Shown here piece by piece: positions 37,290 through 46,079 of a stretch of 64,000 bases of DNA. Within the stretch, counting starts at the first letter, position 1. The number at the start of each line of letters is the position of its first letter. The stretch is from Arthrobacter sp. NtRootA1. Its GTDB lineage: Bacteria; Actinomycetota; Actinomycetes; Actinomycetales; Micrococcaceae. A program made the translations under genes and the position numbers. The stretch lies in contig NZ_AP024630.1 of assembly GCF_019976975.1 (NCBI RefSeq), positions 3,224,001-3,288,000 of the forward strand. The letters are read 5' to 3'. The notes beneath the pieces are model-generated. The model was given only the letters and a program-made list of their open reading frames with translations, searched no databases and was not told the DNA's origin.

Positions 37290-38591
37290 ATGGGGATCAA
37301 GGACAAGGCGCTGGCCTTCGGCAAGCGGTTCAAGCTCGACTCGCACCACGCAATCGAGCGCTTCGGGGTGTTCTTCGGCATCTTCGCTGTGATGGGGCTG
37401 GTCGTGGTGGCCGGCTCGGGTGCCGCCGCCTTCAAGGCGGGCAGCGACGCGGTGTCGCACACCGCGCTCTACAACACCGAGTTCACCTCCTCGAAGACCC
37501 AGCTCAAGGGCACGGTCGACGGGGTCTACACCAATCACACCGGCAACAGGGCACTGGTCATGATGCACTTCCCCGCCAGCGCGGCGATCTCGTACAACGC
37601 GGCGGACTACCAGGCCTTCCTGCTGGGCACCAACGACAAGCTGCAGACCGAAAAGGTCAGCACCAGCGGAATCAGGGGCACCTTCCACGTCTTCGGCTCG
37701 ACCGGTTACGTCGGGGTCCTCCTGGACGCGGACCGGCCCTTCGACCGGCAGGTGCTCAACCTGACCGTCCGCGCGAACGCCGAGCTGACCTACGACGAGC
37801 GGCAGCAGAGCAGGGATGACCAGGTCGTGGGCGACTCGAGCTTCAAGAAGTACGACCAGTGGCGCGTGATCATCAACCCGGGTGCGTCGGGCACCACCGA
37901 CATCCCGGCCCTGGACACGGCCAGCTTCGACCCGGCCCGGGCCTATTACGACGTCGTGCTGAAGACCCAGGAGCAGCAGACGCGGGACAAGCTCGACCAG
38001 AAGCTGCTCGCGATGCGCACGAGCCTGAAGCAGGTCGAGTCGTACACCTCCGACCTGGCGACCACCAAGGTCGATGGGCTTTTCCTCCGTCCGCCGGCCG
38101 TTCCGACCTCCATCGCAGGTGATCAGGTGGCTGGTGCCTCGGCGGCCGAGGCCAAGGACGGGAAGGCGACGCTGGAGCTGAAGACGGGCCATGTCGTGCC
38201 CGGCGGATTCGACTTCAACTGGCGCGCGGGCAACGTCTATGACGGCTACCTCGACACGCTCGTGCCCGCCGGTAAGGGCTATGTGCAGTTCCTCGCCGAC
38301 AAGCGCGCCGAGGGCAGCGACAGCACGAGCCAGCAGGTCTCGGACATGAAGTGGGTCCTCTCCGACGGCACCGACCTGAAGAAGGACTACCGGTCCTCCG
38401 ATGTGACGATGCGCCCGCTCACGAACGTGATGAACAACCTGTCCCAGGCCTACCAGGACTACGGCAAGGCCAAGTCGGAGTACCAGTCCGGGCTTCTGCT
38501 CGAGCTGCTCGGTCTGGACGTGAAGCTGCGCGATGTGCAGTCCAACAGCACTGCGAACTCGGCCGGGGACTTCCTGACCGTCTACCACTGA
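37290..38591 (+). CDS. hypothetical membrane-anchored conjugation protein
   Basis: A 433-residue protein with a single anchor at residues 27-50 (FFGIFAVMGLVVVAGSGAAA), after a basic cytoplasmic tail. The outside part is beta-rich (TYDERQQSRDDQ, KKYDQWRVIINPG) and ends in a helical stretch. The ATG at 37290 follows a GGAACGG site. It sits in the transfer operon between the pilin-like gene and the hydrolase gene; a cell-envelope part of the channel is likely, but I do not recognise the family. Confidence 0.65.
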   Translation: MGIKDKALAFGKRFKLDSHHAIERFGVFFGIFAVMGLVVVAGSGAAAFKAGSDAVSHTALYNTEFTSSKTQLKGTVDGVYTNHTGNRALVMMHFPASAAISYNAADYQAFLLGTNDKLQTEKVSTSGIRGTFHVFGSTGYVGVLLDADRPFDRQVLNLTVRANAELTYDERQQSRDDQVVGDSSFKKYDQWRVIINPGASGTTDIPALDTASFDPARAYYDVVLKTQEQQTRDKLDQKLLAMRTSLKQVESYTSDLATTKVDGLFLRPPAVPTSIAGDQVAGASAAEAKDGKATLELKTGHVVPGGFDFNWRAGNVYDGYLDTLVPAGKGYVQFLADKRAEGSDSTSQQVSDMKWVLSDGTDLKKDYRSSDVTMRPLTNVMNNLSQAYQDYGKAKSEYQSGLLLELLGLDVKLRDVQSNSTANSAGDFLTVYH

Positions 38592-38649
38592 GCGCGCTCC
38601 ACGGAGCGGGCAGTCACCACCCAGGCATCGAGCCGGAAAGGACAAGCTT

Positions 38650-40941
38650 ATGGCCATCGACAAGCCGACGCGGCGGGATGAACCGGCCCGGCGCGCTGCA
38701 TCGCCCCGCGGGGACCGCAGGTCCGCCGACGGGGGTGCGAAGGAGGAGTCGCAGCCTCCTCGTCGTGAGGGGTCCGGCGAACGCCGCGCCGGGCCCTGTA
38801 CCGGAGCGGCCTCCACTCCTTCCACGTCCGGGGATTCAGCCAAGGGCCTGCCGAAAACCCCAGGGGCCTCCCCCGCGCCGCAGCCCGTGGACCCGACGCC
38901 TGCGGGCCGCGGGTCGAAGCACCTGGGAGCCGCACCGGCCCCGAACGCAGGGGCTGCCGCTGGCAAGGCCGCAGGTGCGGCCGACACAGCCAGCAAGACC
39001 AGCAAGGCTGCCAAGGTTGCCAAGAGCCTCGACGGTGTCGCCGCCGGGGCGGCCGGGGGAGCTGCCCGCAAGGCGGTCGAGGGTGACGGCAGCAGCGCGG
39101 TCCGCCGCGGTGCCGGCCGGTACGCGGGAGCGGCTGCCTCGGGAGCTGTCGCCGGGGCGCAGGCCGGAGCCGCCGCCGGCGGTGTCGGCGCGCTGCCCGG
39201 GGCAGCGGTCGGCGCTGCCAAGAATGTGGGCCTGGAGACCGGCAAGGATGTTGTCGACGGTGCGTCCAAGGTCACCGGCGGAGGTCCGGACGCCGAGTCT
39301 GCCGACAAGCGGCTTGGTGCCGGGGGCACCGGCTACGAGCGGACCTCGCAGAAGGAGAAGGACGGCCAGCTGCTGTCCAAGACCGCTAAGGGTGTCGCCG
39401 TCGGCGGCACCGCGGCGGCCGCTCCCCCGGCTGCGGGGCTTCTCATGGTCATGGCCTTCCTGAAGTGGCTCAAGACCATGTTCTTCGCAATGCTCGCGAT
39501 GGCCGCCAACGCGGCCAGCATGATCTGGGGTTTCATCCTCGGGATTGCCAAGGCGGTCGGGCACACGATCGCAGCGCCGTTCATCGCACTGGGCGGGCTG
39601 GTCGGCAAGGCAGCAGGAGCCGTGTTCGGGGTCACCGTTACGGCCACCGTCGCCCCGGTGGCCACGGCCGCATCCGGGGTGGCTGCGACCGTTGCCGCGG
39701 TGGCTGTGCTCAGCACGGTCCTCACGGGTGTGCTCGACCAGGCCGGCCTCGATGGCGGCCGCGGCTCGACCATGACCAACTGCATCGTCAACGTCAGCCG
39801 CAACGGCCCCGGCGCTGACGTCCCGGCGAACACCGAGGCGAACGCCCGGGCGGTCTACTCCGTGCTGAAGACCTGGGGTATGCCAGAGGAGAACATCGCG
39901 GGCATCCTGGGCAACTGGTCGCAGGAGTCGGGCGTGGACCCCACCAGCGTGGAGGGCATCTACAACGAGCCCTACCAGATCGGCCCGCGCAAGCAGACCG
40001 CCTGGGACGGGAACTTCACCCACATCCCCGGCCAGTCGCACGGCGGCATCGGTCTGGGCCAGTGGTCGAACGGGCGCACCACGATGGTCCTGGACTATGC
40101 CAAGTCCAAGAACCTGGACTGGTACACCATCAAGGCCCAGCTGGCATTCATGGCGGAGGGCGACAGCCCGGGGGACGTGGCCGTGTTCAAGGACATGATC
40201 AAGACCTCGCAGGGCTCTCCCTCTGCTGCTGCACTGCACTTCCACGACAAGTGGGAGCGCTCGGCCGACAACGCCTCACAGCTGCAGGAGCGTAAGGCCG
40301 ACGCCGAGATGTGGTTCGGCAAGATGAGCGGCTGGACCGTCGACACCTCGGTCGTGGGCGGGGTCCAGGACATCGTGGGCGGCATTGTCGACACGGTCGG
40401 CAGCGGGATCCGCTCCATCTTCGGCAACTGCGACAGCGACACCAAGGTGCGCCCGGGCAGCCTCGTCGACGGCGGCATGAACGAGGAGCAGGCCCGGCAG
40501 CTGATCGACCTGTACAACCAGGAGGGCGACAAGTTCCTGGACGACAAGTACGGCGCTGGCGGACCGGGCTCCTGCGGCGAGAACCACGCCATGAACTGCG
40601 TGTCGTTCTCGGTCTACTTCATGAACAAGTACACCTCGTTCCAGCAGTACCCGCCGGGCGACGGCATCCAGACAGCCCACGCGATCGCGTCCATGACGGG
40701 CAAGCAGGTCTCGAGTATACCGACGGCGTACTCGGTCGGTTCCGGGCCGGGTACGGGGTCCGCGGGCCACACCCTCGTGGTGCTGGGCGTGCAGGGCGAC
40801 AAGGTCATCCTCGGTGAGGCCGGCTACTGCGCGTTCATGGGCCGCGTTCGCGTTGACAGTGCGGAGCGGATGAAGTCCGAGGGGTGGGTGTTCGTCGACG
40901 TCACGGACCTCATCACCACGGGCGGCAACCTGCCGGCGTAG
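38650..40941 (+). CDS. peptidoglycan hydrolase with phage-lysozyme-like and CHAP-like domains
   Basis: A 763-residue, three-part protein. Residues 1-260 are disordered and rich in Ala, Gly and Lys. Residues about 265-375 are hydrophobic with several membrane segments. Residues about 395-560 form a phage tail-tip lysozyme-like domain (ARAVYSVLKTWGMPEENIAG, NWSQESG with candidate catalytic Glu426, GGIGLGQWSNGR). Residues 630-760 form a CHAP/NlpC-like peptidase domain with Cys650 in AMNCVSFSVYF and His707 in SAGHTLVVLG. Such VirB1/CwlT-type enzymes open the wall for the conjugation channel. The membrane part may also provide a VirB6-like function. RBS GAAAGGAC precedes the ATG. A terminator follows. 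Confidence 0.85.
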   Translation: MAIDKPTRRDEPARRAASPRGDRRSADGGAKEESQPPRREGSGERRAGPCTGAASTPSTSGDSAKGLPKTPGASPAPQPVDPTPAGRGSKHLGAAPAPNAGAAAGKAAGAADTASKTSKAAKVAKSLDGVAAGAAGGAARKAVEGDGSSAVRRGAGRYAGAAASGAVAGAQAGAAAGGVGALPGAAVGAAKNVGLETGKDVVDGASKVTGGGPDAESADKRLGAGGTGYERTSQKEKDGQLLSKTAKGVAVGGTAAAAPPAAGLLMVMAFLKWLKTMFFAMLAMAANAASMIWGFILGIAKAVGHTIAAPFIALGGLVGKAAGAVFGVTVTATVAPVATAASGVAATVAAVAVLSTVLTGVLDQAGLDGGRGSTMTNCIVNVSRNGPGADVPANTEANARAVYSVLKTWGMPEENIAGILGNWSQESGVDPTSVEGIYNEPYQIGPRKQTAWDGNFTHIPGQSHGGIGLGQWSNGRTTMVLDYAKSKNLDWYTIKAQLAFMAEGDSPGDVAVFKDMIKTSQGSPSAAALHFHDKWERSADNASQLQERKADAEMWFGKMSGWTVDTSVVGGVQDIVGGIVDTVGSGIRSIFGNCDSDTKVRPGSLVDGGMNEEQARQLIDLYNQEGDKFLDDKYGAGGPGSCGENHAMNCVSFSVYFMNKYTSFQQYPPGDGIQTAHAIASMTGKQVSSIPTAYSVGSGPGTGSAGHTLVVLGVQGDKVILGEAGYCAFMGRVRVDSAERMKSEGWVFVDVTDLITTGGNLPA

Positions 40942-40952
40942 CCGGCGGAAGC

Positions 40953-40989
40953 AGGGCCGGTGTCCGGACGATCCGGGCACCGGCCCTTT
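40953..40989 (+). terminator. hairpin terminator after the hydrolase gene
   Basis: AGGGCCGGTG (40953-40962) pairs with CACCGGCCCT (40978-40987), extended inward by CCGG/CCGG, followed by TTCT. It ends the first transfer transcription unit. Confidence 0.8.
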
Positions 40990-41016
40990 CTGCGTCCCGA
41001 TCCGTGCGCAATAACC

Positions 41017-41060
41017 TGTCGAATGGGGCAGACTCGTTATTGAATGACCATTGCAGATAG
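41017..41060 (+). promoter_or_regulatory. element boxes before the VirB8-like gene set
   Basis: A degraded box TGTCGAATGGGG (41017-41028) and the core GACTCGTTATTG (41031-41042), then GATAGACTT at 41056. They lie between the terminator at 40953 and the gene at 41076 and mark a new transcription start. The match to the consensus is partial. Confidence 0.4.
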
Positions 41061-41075
41061 ACTTGGGAGTCATGT

Positions 41076-42050
41076 ATGAGGACAACGCGAGAAAGGGCGG
41101 GCATCGTGACGAGTGCGGACGATGATGCGCGTGGCAGGGCCGGGGACACGGTCGAGGACGAGGACGGCGCGCCGAAGAAGCTGAAGGCCCCCGCCACCCG
41201 AAGGCGGGTCAGCGGGGTCGAACTCGAGGCCCGCTTCGAGGGCTGGCGCTCCGACCGGCGAGGAGAGCGGCAGGCACGCACTCCGGAGGACTCGGCGCGG
41301 CGGACGCGCCTGGTCTTGAGCGCCGCGATGGGCGTGGCGATCCTCGGGCTCGCGGCGGCCGCGGGAGTGAGCGGCAAGGGATTCGAGACGGAGCACGCGG
41401 CCAACGCCGACCGGATCTCCGCGCTCGAGGTCCAGATCGAGGATGCCAGGAGCACTCCGGTCGACCCGGATCTGACCGGAAAGATGACGCGGCTGATGGA
41501 GGCAGCCGCAAAGGACGCCCAGAAGGTCGCGGAGGCCCAGCAGCGCTTCGCGCAGCTGCACCACGAGGCGGCGACACAGCCCAATGCGGGCAACGGTACG
41601 CCGAACGCCGCGACACTGCAGATCGCCGAGCACCGCCGGACGCTGGCACCCCTGTTCAGCCCGCGCTCGTTCCTGGCCGACGAGAAGGGGGCCTACTCCT
41701 GGACCTCTGTGACGCCGTTCGACCCGAGCACGCAGATCGACCCGCGGTTCCCCTGGTATGTGCGCTACGAGGGTTTGAAGGCTTCCTCGCCCGGAGCATA
41801 CGCCTGGTCGGTCGAGTCGGTGATGCCGGACCTCGCCACCCAGGACGCCACGGGCACCACGCGCACGGCGCGGGTGATCTGGCTGTGCCGGGACACCGCG
41901 GGTGGACAGGTGCTGGCGTGGGCGAACGCGGCCTACTCCTACGACGGGAAGGCCGGGACTTTCGCCGATCTCAAGGTCGTGGTGACCGCCGCCGGCGCGG
42001 AGCACCAGCAGGGCGCATCGACGACGGGCAACGGAAGCGGAGAGGGCTGA
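41076..42050 (+). CDS. single-pass membrane protein, VirB8-like layout (1 of 4)
   Basis: A 324-residue protein: charged cytoplasmic part (residues 1-80), one membrane helix (about 82-103, LVLSAAMGVAILGLAAAAGV), a coiled coil (105-165), and a C-terminal beta-rich domain (AYSWTSVTPFDPSTQIDPRF ... GKAGTFADLKVVV). This matches the plan of VirB8/TcpC channel proteins, though no diagnostic motif is visible. The C-terminal part resembles the third protein of the set (42846-43652) in order and composition. The ATG at 41076 has GGGAG six bases upstream; a GTG at 41106 is also possible. It overlaps the next gene by one base. Confidence 0.7.
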   Translation: MRTTRERAGIVTSADDDARGRAGDTVEDEDGAPKKLKAPATRRRVSGVELEARFEGWRSDRRGERQARTPEDSARRTRLVLSAAMGVAILGLAAAAGVSGKGFETEHAANADRISALEVQIEDARSTPVDPDLTGKMTRLMEAAAKDAQKVAEAQQRFAQLHHEAATQPNAGNGTPNAATLQIAEHRRTLAPLFSPRSFLADEKGAYSWTSVTPFDPSTQIDPRFPWYVRYEGLKASSPGAYAWSVESVMPDLATQDATGTTRTARVIWLCRDTAGGQVLAWANAAYSYDGKAGTFADLKVVVTAAGAEHQQGASTTGNGSGEG

Positions 42051-42772
42051 TGGTGCAGGAGCAGCAGGTTGACGGCACGGACGAAACGGCAGCGCCGGGA
42101 CAGGGCTTCATGCGGCGCAACGCTCTGGTGGTCGGGGTCGCGGTACTGCTGGTTACCGCCGTGACGGTGACCGGCCTGACATGGGGGTCCCAGCGCAGCG
42201 CACTGGATCAGCAGCAGCAGACGATCACGGGCCTTCAGGGTCAGCTTGCCTCGGTCGGGACCGCGAAGTCCGAGCAGGTCGAGCAGGATGTCATGCAGTC
42301 GCTCGGCGTGAGCCAGAGCCGGATCCACGACGACACCCAGATCGTGGACCGCCTGGTGAAGACGGCATTCACCTGGGACTCCGGCCAGGCCTACGAGGCC
42401 GCTCGCCGGGACCTGAAAGAGCGCTACCACCTGTCCGAGGACGAGCAGTTCCTGAAGCAGTTCATGCCGCCGGCGCGCTTCAACGAAGACGCCTCGGGCA
42501 AGCGCTACTACTACATCGACACCCAAGGGCTGAACTCGGCGGTCAATGCCGACGCGGACCTCGAGGTCGTGAAGGTCACCGCGGACGAGTACACGTATGC
42601 CGTGCAGGTCGAGGTGGCGGCTACCTCCGATGCGGTGTCCCAGAACAAGGTGGCACCGGATCGGGTCAAGTCGTACCGGACCGTGCTGGTGTACCTCACC
42701 GTCGACGCGCAAGGGAAGGTCTCTGGTCTGTCCGCCATTCCCGCTGGCGGTTCGACTCGTCATTCCAGATGA
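42050..42772 (+). CDS. single-pass membrane protein, VirB8-like layout (2 of 4)
   Basis: A 240-residue protein. One membrane helix at about residues 24-46 (ALVVGVAVLLVTAVTVTGLTW) is followed by a short coiled coil and then a domain with the pattern LVKTAFTWDSGQAYEAARRD and FLKQFMPPARFNED, close in style to the NTF2-like fold of VirB8. The ATG overlaps the previous stop (TGATG). Its last codons contain an element box, so the promoter of the next unit begins inside this gene. Confidence 0.7.
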   Translation: MVQEQQVDGTDETAAPGQGFMRRNALVVGVAVLLVTAVTVTGLTWGSQRSALDQQQQTITGLQGQLASVGTAKSEQVEQDVMQSLGVSQSRIHDDTQIVDRLVKTAFTWDSGQAYEAARRDLKERYHLSEDEQFLKQFMPPARFNEDASGKRYYYIDTQGLNSAVNADADLEVVKVTADEYTYAVQVEVAATSDAVSQNKVAPDRVKSYRTVLVYLTVDAQGKVSGLSAIPAGGSTRHSR

Positions 42773-42808
42773 TCCGACTCCCTTTCGACTCATCTTCTTG
42801 ATAGAGTT
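42750..42808 (+). promoter_or_regulatory. three element boxes before the third VirB8-like gene
   Basis: GTTCGACTCGTC (42750-42761), ATCCGACTCCCT (42772-42783) and TTTCGACTCATC (42783-42794) are spaced 22 and 11 bp, one and two helical turns. GATAGAGTT follows at 42800. This regular phasing suggests cooperative binding of one regulator on one DNA face. Confidence 0.55.
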
Positions 42809-42845
42809 GTACTGGTATTCGAGACGAAGAGCGAGTTGAGGGGCA

Positions 42846-43652
42846 ATGGCATCGACAAAGATCGGCGAGTCGGGTGTGCAGGCCGACAAGCCTGTCCGCA
42901 AGACCCGCTTCGTGGCCGCGCCGGACGCCGGTGCGGCACCGGGCGACGCCGACCCCACTGGGGACGGAAATGTCCCGGGTGCACTGATGAGCCGCCGGGC
43001 GGCCATCGGCGGGGTGTGCATGGGGGCAGCTGCGCTGCTCTGCTTCCTGGCCGGCGCAGGTCTCTCTGGTGGCGAGGCCACTGTCAGCCACGACAAGGCT
43101 CAGCAGATCGTCTCCCTTCGCGAGCAGATCCGCACCGCCGAGGTGCGCACCGACGCCCTCCCGGAGGCCGAGGACGCTGACCGCGCCCTGGTCACCGCAC
43201 AGGGAGCTGCGGAACAGATCGCCCGGTTGCAGAACGAGTACCGCCACCTGACACCCTCGGTGGCGGACTCGGGCGGGACGCTGGACCAGGCTGCCGCCGA
43301 GCCGACGCGCCGGAACCTCACCCCGCACTTCGCCCCCGACGTCGGGCAGGCCACGCTCCAACCCTGGTACCTGCTGGCCTCCGACAAGGACGTCGCCGCG
43401 GGCAACGAGATTCCGATGAGCTTCGACTCCGGCTTCAAGTGGGTCGCCCAGCGCCCTTACTCGGTCGAGGTGGACGGCACGATCCGGGTCACCTGGTTGG
43501 CGGTGCAGACCCGCCCGGCGGCCGGGCAGGCCCCGGCGGTACTGGCCTGGGCCCGGGCTGACTACGACATGACCCGCAAGAGCTTCTCCGGGGTCCAGAC
43601 CGGAACGACGACCACGGGCGAGGCCCTGCGGCAGGAGGTGAAGGCACCGTGA
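42846..43652 (+). CDS. single-pass membrane protein, VirB8-like layout (3 of 4)
   Basis: A 268-residue protein: cytoplasmic tail, membrane helix at about residues 57-78 (AIGGVCMGAAALLCFLAGAG), helical linker (HDKAQQIVSLREQIRTAEVR), then a beta-rich domain (LTPHFAPDVGQATLQPWYLL ... VLAWARADYDMTRKSF). The final blocks parallel the first protein of the set (LAWANAAYSYDGKAGTF), which suggests an old duplication. A GAGGGG ribosome site precedes the ATG. It overlaps the next gene by four bases. Confidence 0.7.
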   Translation: MASTKIGESGVQADKPVRKTRFVAAPDAGAAPGDADPTGDGNVPGALMSRRAAIGGVCMGAAALLCFLAGAGLSGGEATVSHDKAQQIVSLREQIRTAEVRTDALPEAEDADRALVTAQGAAEQIARLQNEYRHLTPSVADSGGTLDQAAAEPTRRNLTPHFAPDVGQATLQPWYLLASDKDVAAGNEIPMSFDSGFKWVAQRPYSVEVDGTIRVTWLAVQTRPAAGQAPAVLAWARADYDMTRKSFSGVQTGTTTTGEALRQEVKAP

Positions 43653-44380
43653 TCGAGGACGTGAAGGACTGGGTGCGCGCGAGGGCCGGGAAGGTCCTGG
43701 TCTGCAGCACCGGAACGCTGCTGGCGCTGTCGCTGCTCTCTCTGGCCCTGGCACTGCTGGCCGACGGTTCTGCGGACGCCGACGCCAAGGCCGACCAGCT
43801 CATCGTCCAGCTCCAGGGCAAGCAGGAGGACGCGCAGGCGGCACTTGAGACCAAGCACGCCCGGTTGCTGGCTGCCCTGCCGGGGATGGATGCCGAGCGG
43901 GCCGACCGGGACCGGGCCGCAGCGCGCTCGGTGCTGCTGAGCCTGACGGATTCCTCGGCTGCCTCGCGGACCGTTAAGGAGACGCAGGCCGCCCTCGATG
44001 CCCGGTACGCGTTTCTCGGAACCTCGTCCCGGATCCTCACCGAGTTCATCCCGGAATGGATGGCAGCGACCGGTGCCGGAAAGGGCGCGGGGACGGCGTA
44101 CCAGCTGGCCGACTTCGACGTCGACGTTGCCGCGGTGAAGGGCCTGGACTACTCCTACATCGGAGTGGCGCGCCTGGACCCGGTCTCCGCCGACGGCAAG
44201 TCCACGGCCAAAAGTGAGTACGTGGTCTTCACCTTCGCCACCGGACAGGACGGCACGGTCGCCTCGTTCGAAGCGTACCGGGCCTCGGGCCGGACGCGGG
44301 ACCAGCTTGTCGCGCAGAGGCCGCCTGCCTCTGCTTCACCGGCCGAGACCGCCAGCCCCGGACCCAGCCACAGCGGCTGA
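43649..44380 (+). CDS. single-pass membrane protein, VirB8-like layout (4 of 4)
   Basis: A 243-residue protein with a GTG start overlapping the previous stop. Membrane helix at about residues 19-38 (STGTLLALSLLSLALALLAD), a coiled coil (DAKADQLIVQLQGKQEDAQA), then a compact domain with YSYIGVARLDPVSADGKS and YVVFTFATGQDGTVASFEAY, ending in a Ser/Pro/Ala-rich tail. Same plan as its three upstream neighbours. Part of the channel scaffold by inference. Confidence 0.7.
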   Translation: MIEDVKDWVRARAGKVLVCSTGTLLALSLLSLALALLADGSADADAKADQLIVQLQGKQEDAQAALETKHARLLAALPGMDAERADRDRAAARSVLLSLTDSSAASRTVKETQAALDARYAFLGTSSRILTEFIPEWMAATGAGKGAGTAYQLADFDVDVAAVKGLDYSYIGVARLDPVSADGKSTAKSEYVVFTFATGQDGTVASFEAYRASGRTRDQLVAQRPPASASPAETASPGPSHSG

Positions 44381-44432
44381 CCGGCGGGACACCCGCACAG
44401 ACACGACACGACAACAACGAAGGACGAGACAA

Positions 44433-44969
44433 ATGACGATCCAGACTCTGGACAAGACCGGCAGCGCGACCGAGCACGAAGCCCGGGTGGAGGCTGCCAC
44501 TGCAGTCCCCGTCGAGAGGGCCCCGGCCAAGCCGAAGGCCGGGCGTGGCCCTTCGAAGCTGGCCGGCGCGCTGCGCCGCCTGGCCCCCGGGAAGGGCTCC
44601 GGCGGATCGCCGGTGCTGATCTGGGCGGTGTTCTTCCGCTCGGTCGTGCTCATCGCCGACTACGTGCTGGCCTCGATGACTGCGATGGTCGTGATCCCGA
44701 TGCTCGGCGCGTGGCTGCACCGGCAGTCGGGCGCAGCAAGCGGCGACCTGACCATGGCCGGGACCGTCGCGATGTGGATCGCCCCGCTGCTGTTTGTGGT
44801 CCTGTTGCTGGCCGCCGCGGAGATCGCCGCGATGCGCGGGATGTGGCGCTGGTCCACCCGCCGGATCCAGGCTGTGCGCGACGCCCGCACCCCGGCGCTG
44901 ACCCCGGCCACCGCCGCCCCCAGGACCACCCGCCCGAGCCAGAAGACCAACCGGAAGAGGAGCAACTGA
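44433..44969 (+). CDS. two-helix membrane protein
   Basis: A 178-residue protein with a basic N-terminal half, two membrane helices (about residues 65-92, WAVFFRSVVLIADYVLASMT, and 107-130, AMWIAPLLFVVLLLAAAEIA) and a basic, proline-rich tail. GAAGGACGAG precedes the ATG at 44433. Not recognised; a VirB3-like or coupling role in the channel is conceivable from size and place. It overlaps the next gene by one base (TGATG). Confidence 0.65.
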   Translation: MTIQTLDKTGSATEHEARVEAATAVPVERAPAKPKAGRGPSKLAGALRRLAPGKGSGGSPVLIWAVFFRSVVLIADYVLASMTAMVVIPMLGAWLHRQSGAASGDLTMAGTVAMWIAPLLFVVLLLAAAEIAAMRGMWRWSTRRIQAVRDARTPALTPATAAPRTTRPSQKTNRKRSN

Positions 44970-45985
44970 TGCGCACTGCTGGACTGATGATGAATGACGT
45001 GTGGGCCGACCGGGCCCTGCGGGAGCGTGGCGTGCAGGCGCACCGCTACGACGGCCTCGATGCCCAGATCGGGGTGCTGGTCGACTCTGTCGAGCTCAAG
45101 CACCGCGGCAAGGAGGAGAACTACCGGCCCTATCTGCACGTCGTGGGCGAGCTGCGCTCGATCACTCCCGCCGAGCCGCTTCCGTACGGGATCACCCAGG
45201 TGACCTACTCGCACGGCCAGGGCGAGAAGGTCGACGCCTTCTACGAGTTCGACGACGAGCAGCTGGTCGCACTGGCGGCCAAGGGCTACTTCAGCCCTTC
45301 GTTCACCGTGCCCGACCAGCTCACGGGGATCGAGTGGGAGCTGCCCGCCAGGGTGGATGCCCTCGTGCTCACCCCGTCCGGGGACCAGGCCGATGCCCCC
45401 GTGGTCTCTATGAACGTGCACCGCATCGCCGATCTCGAGATCGACCTGGCCTCCACCGAGTACGACCTGGCGGCCTACTTCGCTGATCGCTCCAAGGATG
45501 GTCATGGTCTGGTTGAGTCCGTCGTCGACCAGCGGGGCCTGCGGGCCCGCTCCGACGCGATCAACTCGCTGTTCAGCGAGGACGAGCTCGACTTGGTCGC
45601 GCAGGCGGAGAACCTCCAGCGGCCGGAGGCGCAGCAGCCGGCTGCCGAGGGCGTCACCGCGCAGTTGCTGGCGGTCGAGGCCGAGATCACCGCGGAGCGC
45701 GAGCGGTATCAGGCTGAGCTGGAGCGCACTGAGGGCACGCCCGAGCACCTGTATCACCAGCGTGTGGCCCCGGCCCTGCACCTGGACGGACCGGAGGATG
45801 CTGCCGTCCCTGCGGACGCGGAGCCGGATGCCGGCGCGACCCACGATCTGGACTTTGGTCTGGATGAGGAGGCCACCGGGCAGGAGGTGCCCGCGCCGAC
45901 GCTCGAGGAGCGCAAGCGCGAGGCCTCCCGCCGCGCCGCCGACCTCGACTTCGGCGAGGAAGACGGGCACGGCCTGGGCCACTGA
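44969..45985 (+). CDS. hypothetical conjugation-module protein
   Basis: A 338-residue soluble, acidic protein. The N-terminal 170 residues look folded (VQAHRYDGLDAQIGVLVDSV, YGITQVTYSHGQGEKVDAFY, FSPSFTVPDQLTGIEWELPA). The C-terminal 170 are helical and strongly acidic, ending in DLDFGEEDGHGLGH, with the repeated word LDFG (HDLDFGLDEEA, ADLDFGEED). It comes directly before the relaxase gene and may be an accessory relaxosome protein, but no family is recognised. Confidence 0.65.
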   Translation: MRTAGLMMNDVWADRALRERGVQAHRYDGLDAQIGVLVDSVELKHRGKEENYRPYLHVVGELRSITPAEPLPYGITQVTYSHGQGEKVDAFYEFDDEQLVALAAKGYFSPSFTVPDQLTGIEWELPARVDALVLTPSGDQADAPVVSMNVHRIADLEIDLASTEYDLAAYFADRSKDGHGLVESVVDQRGLRARSDAINSLFSEDELDLVAQAENLQRPEAQQPAAEGVTAQLLAVEAEITAERERYQAELERTEGTPEHLYHQRVAPALHLDGPEDAAVPADAEPDAGATHDLDFGLDEEATGQEVPAPTLEERKREASRRAADLDFGEEDGHGLGH

Positions 45986-46015
45986 GGCCGAGGCGGGCAG
46001 AGCAGTCAGGACGGG

Positions 46016-46044
46016 CCCCGGTCGCTGGAGGACAGCGGCCGGGG
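46016..46044 (+). terminator. stem-loop before the relaxase gene
   Basis: CCCCGG-T-CGCTG (46016-46027) pairs with CAGCG-G-CCGGGG (46033-46044) with one central mismatch, followed by TTCTGT. Likely an attenuator between the membrane-protein operon and the relaxase. Confidence 0.55.
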
Positions 46045-46079
46045 TTCTGTGCATTCACACGACGGAGGGATGAGGCGGG

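Noticed and set aside
37083..39329. Minus-strand open frame of 748 residues across three transfer genes
   Set aside because: It runs antisense through several genes and their terminator, and its Pro/Ala/Arg-rich composition is typical of a shadow.
45826..45985. LDFG repeats in the 338-residue protein as a second copy of the SERYDYQFE tag
   Set aside because: Only general acidity and an aromatic residue are shared; the sequence order differs.
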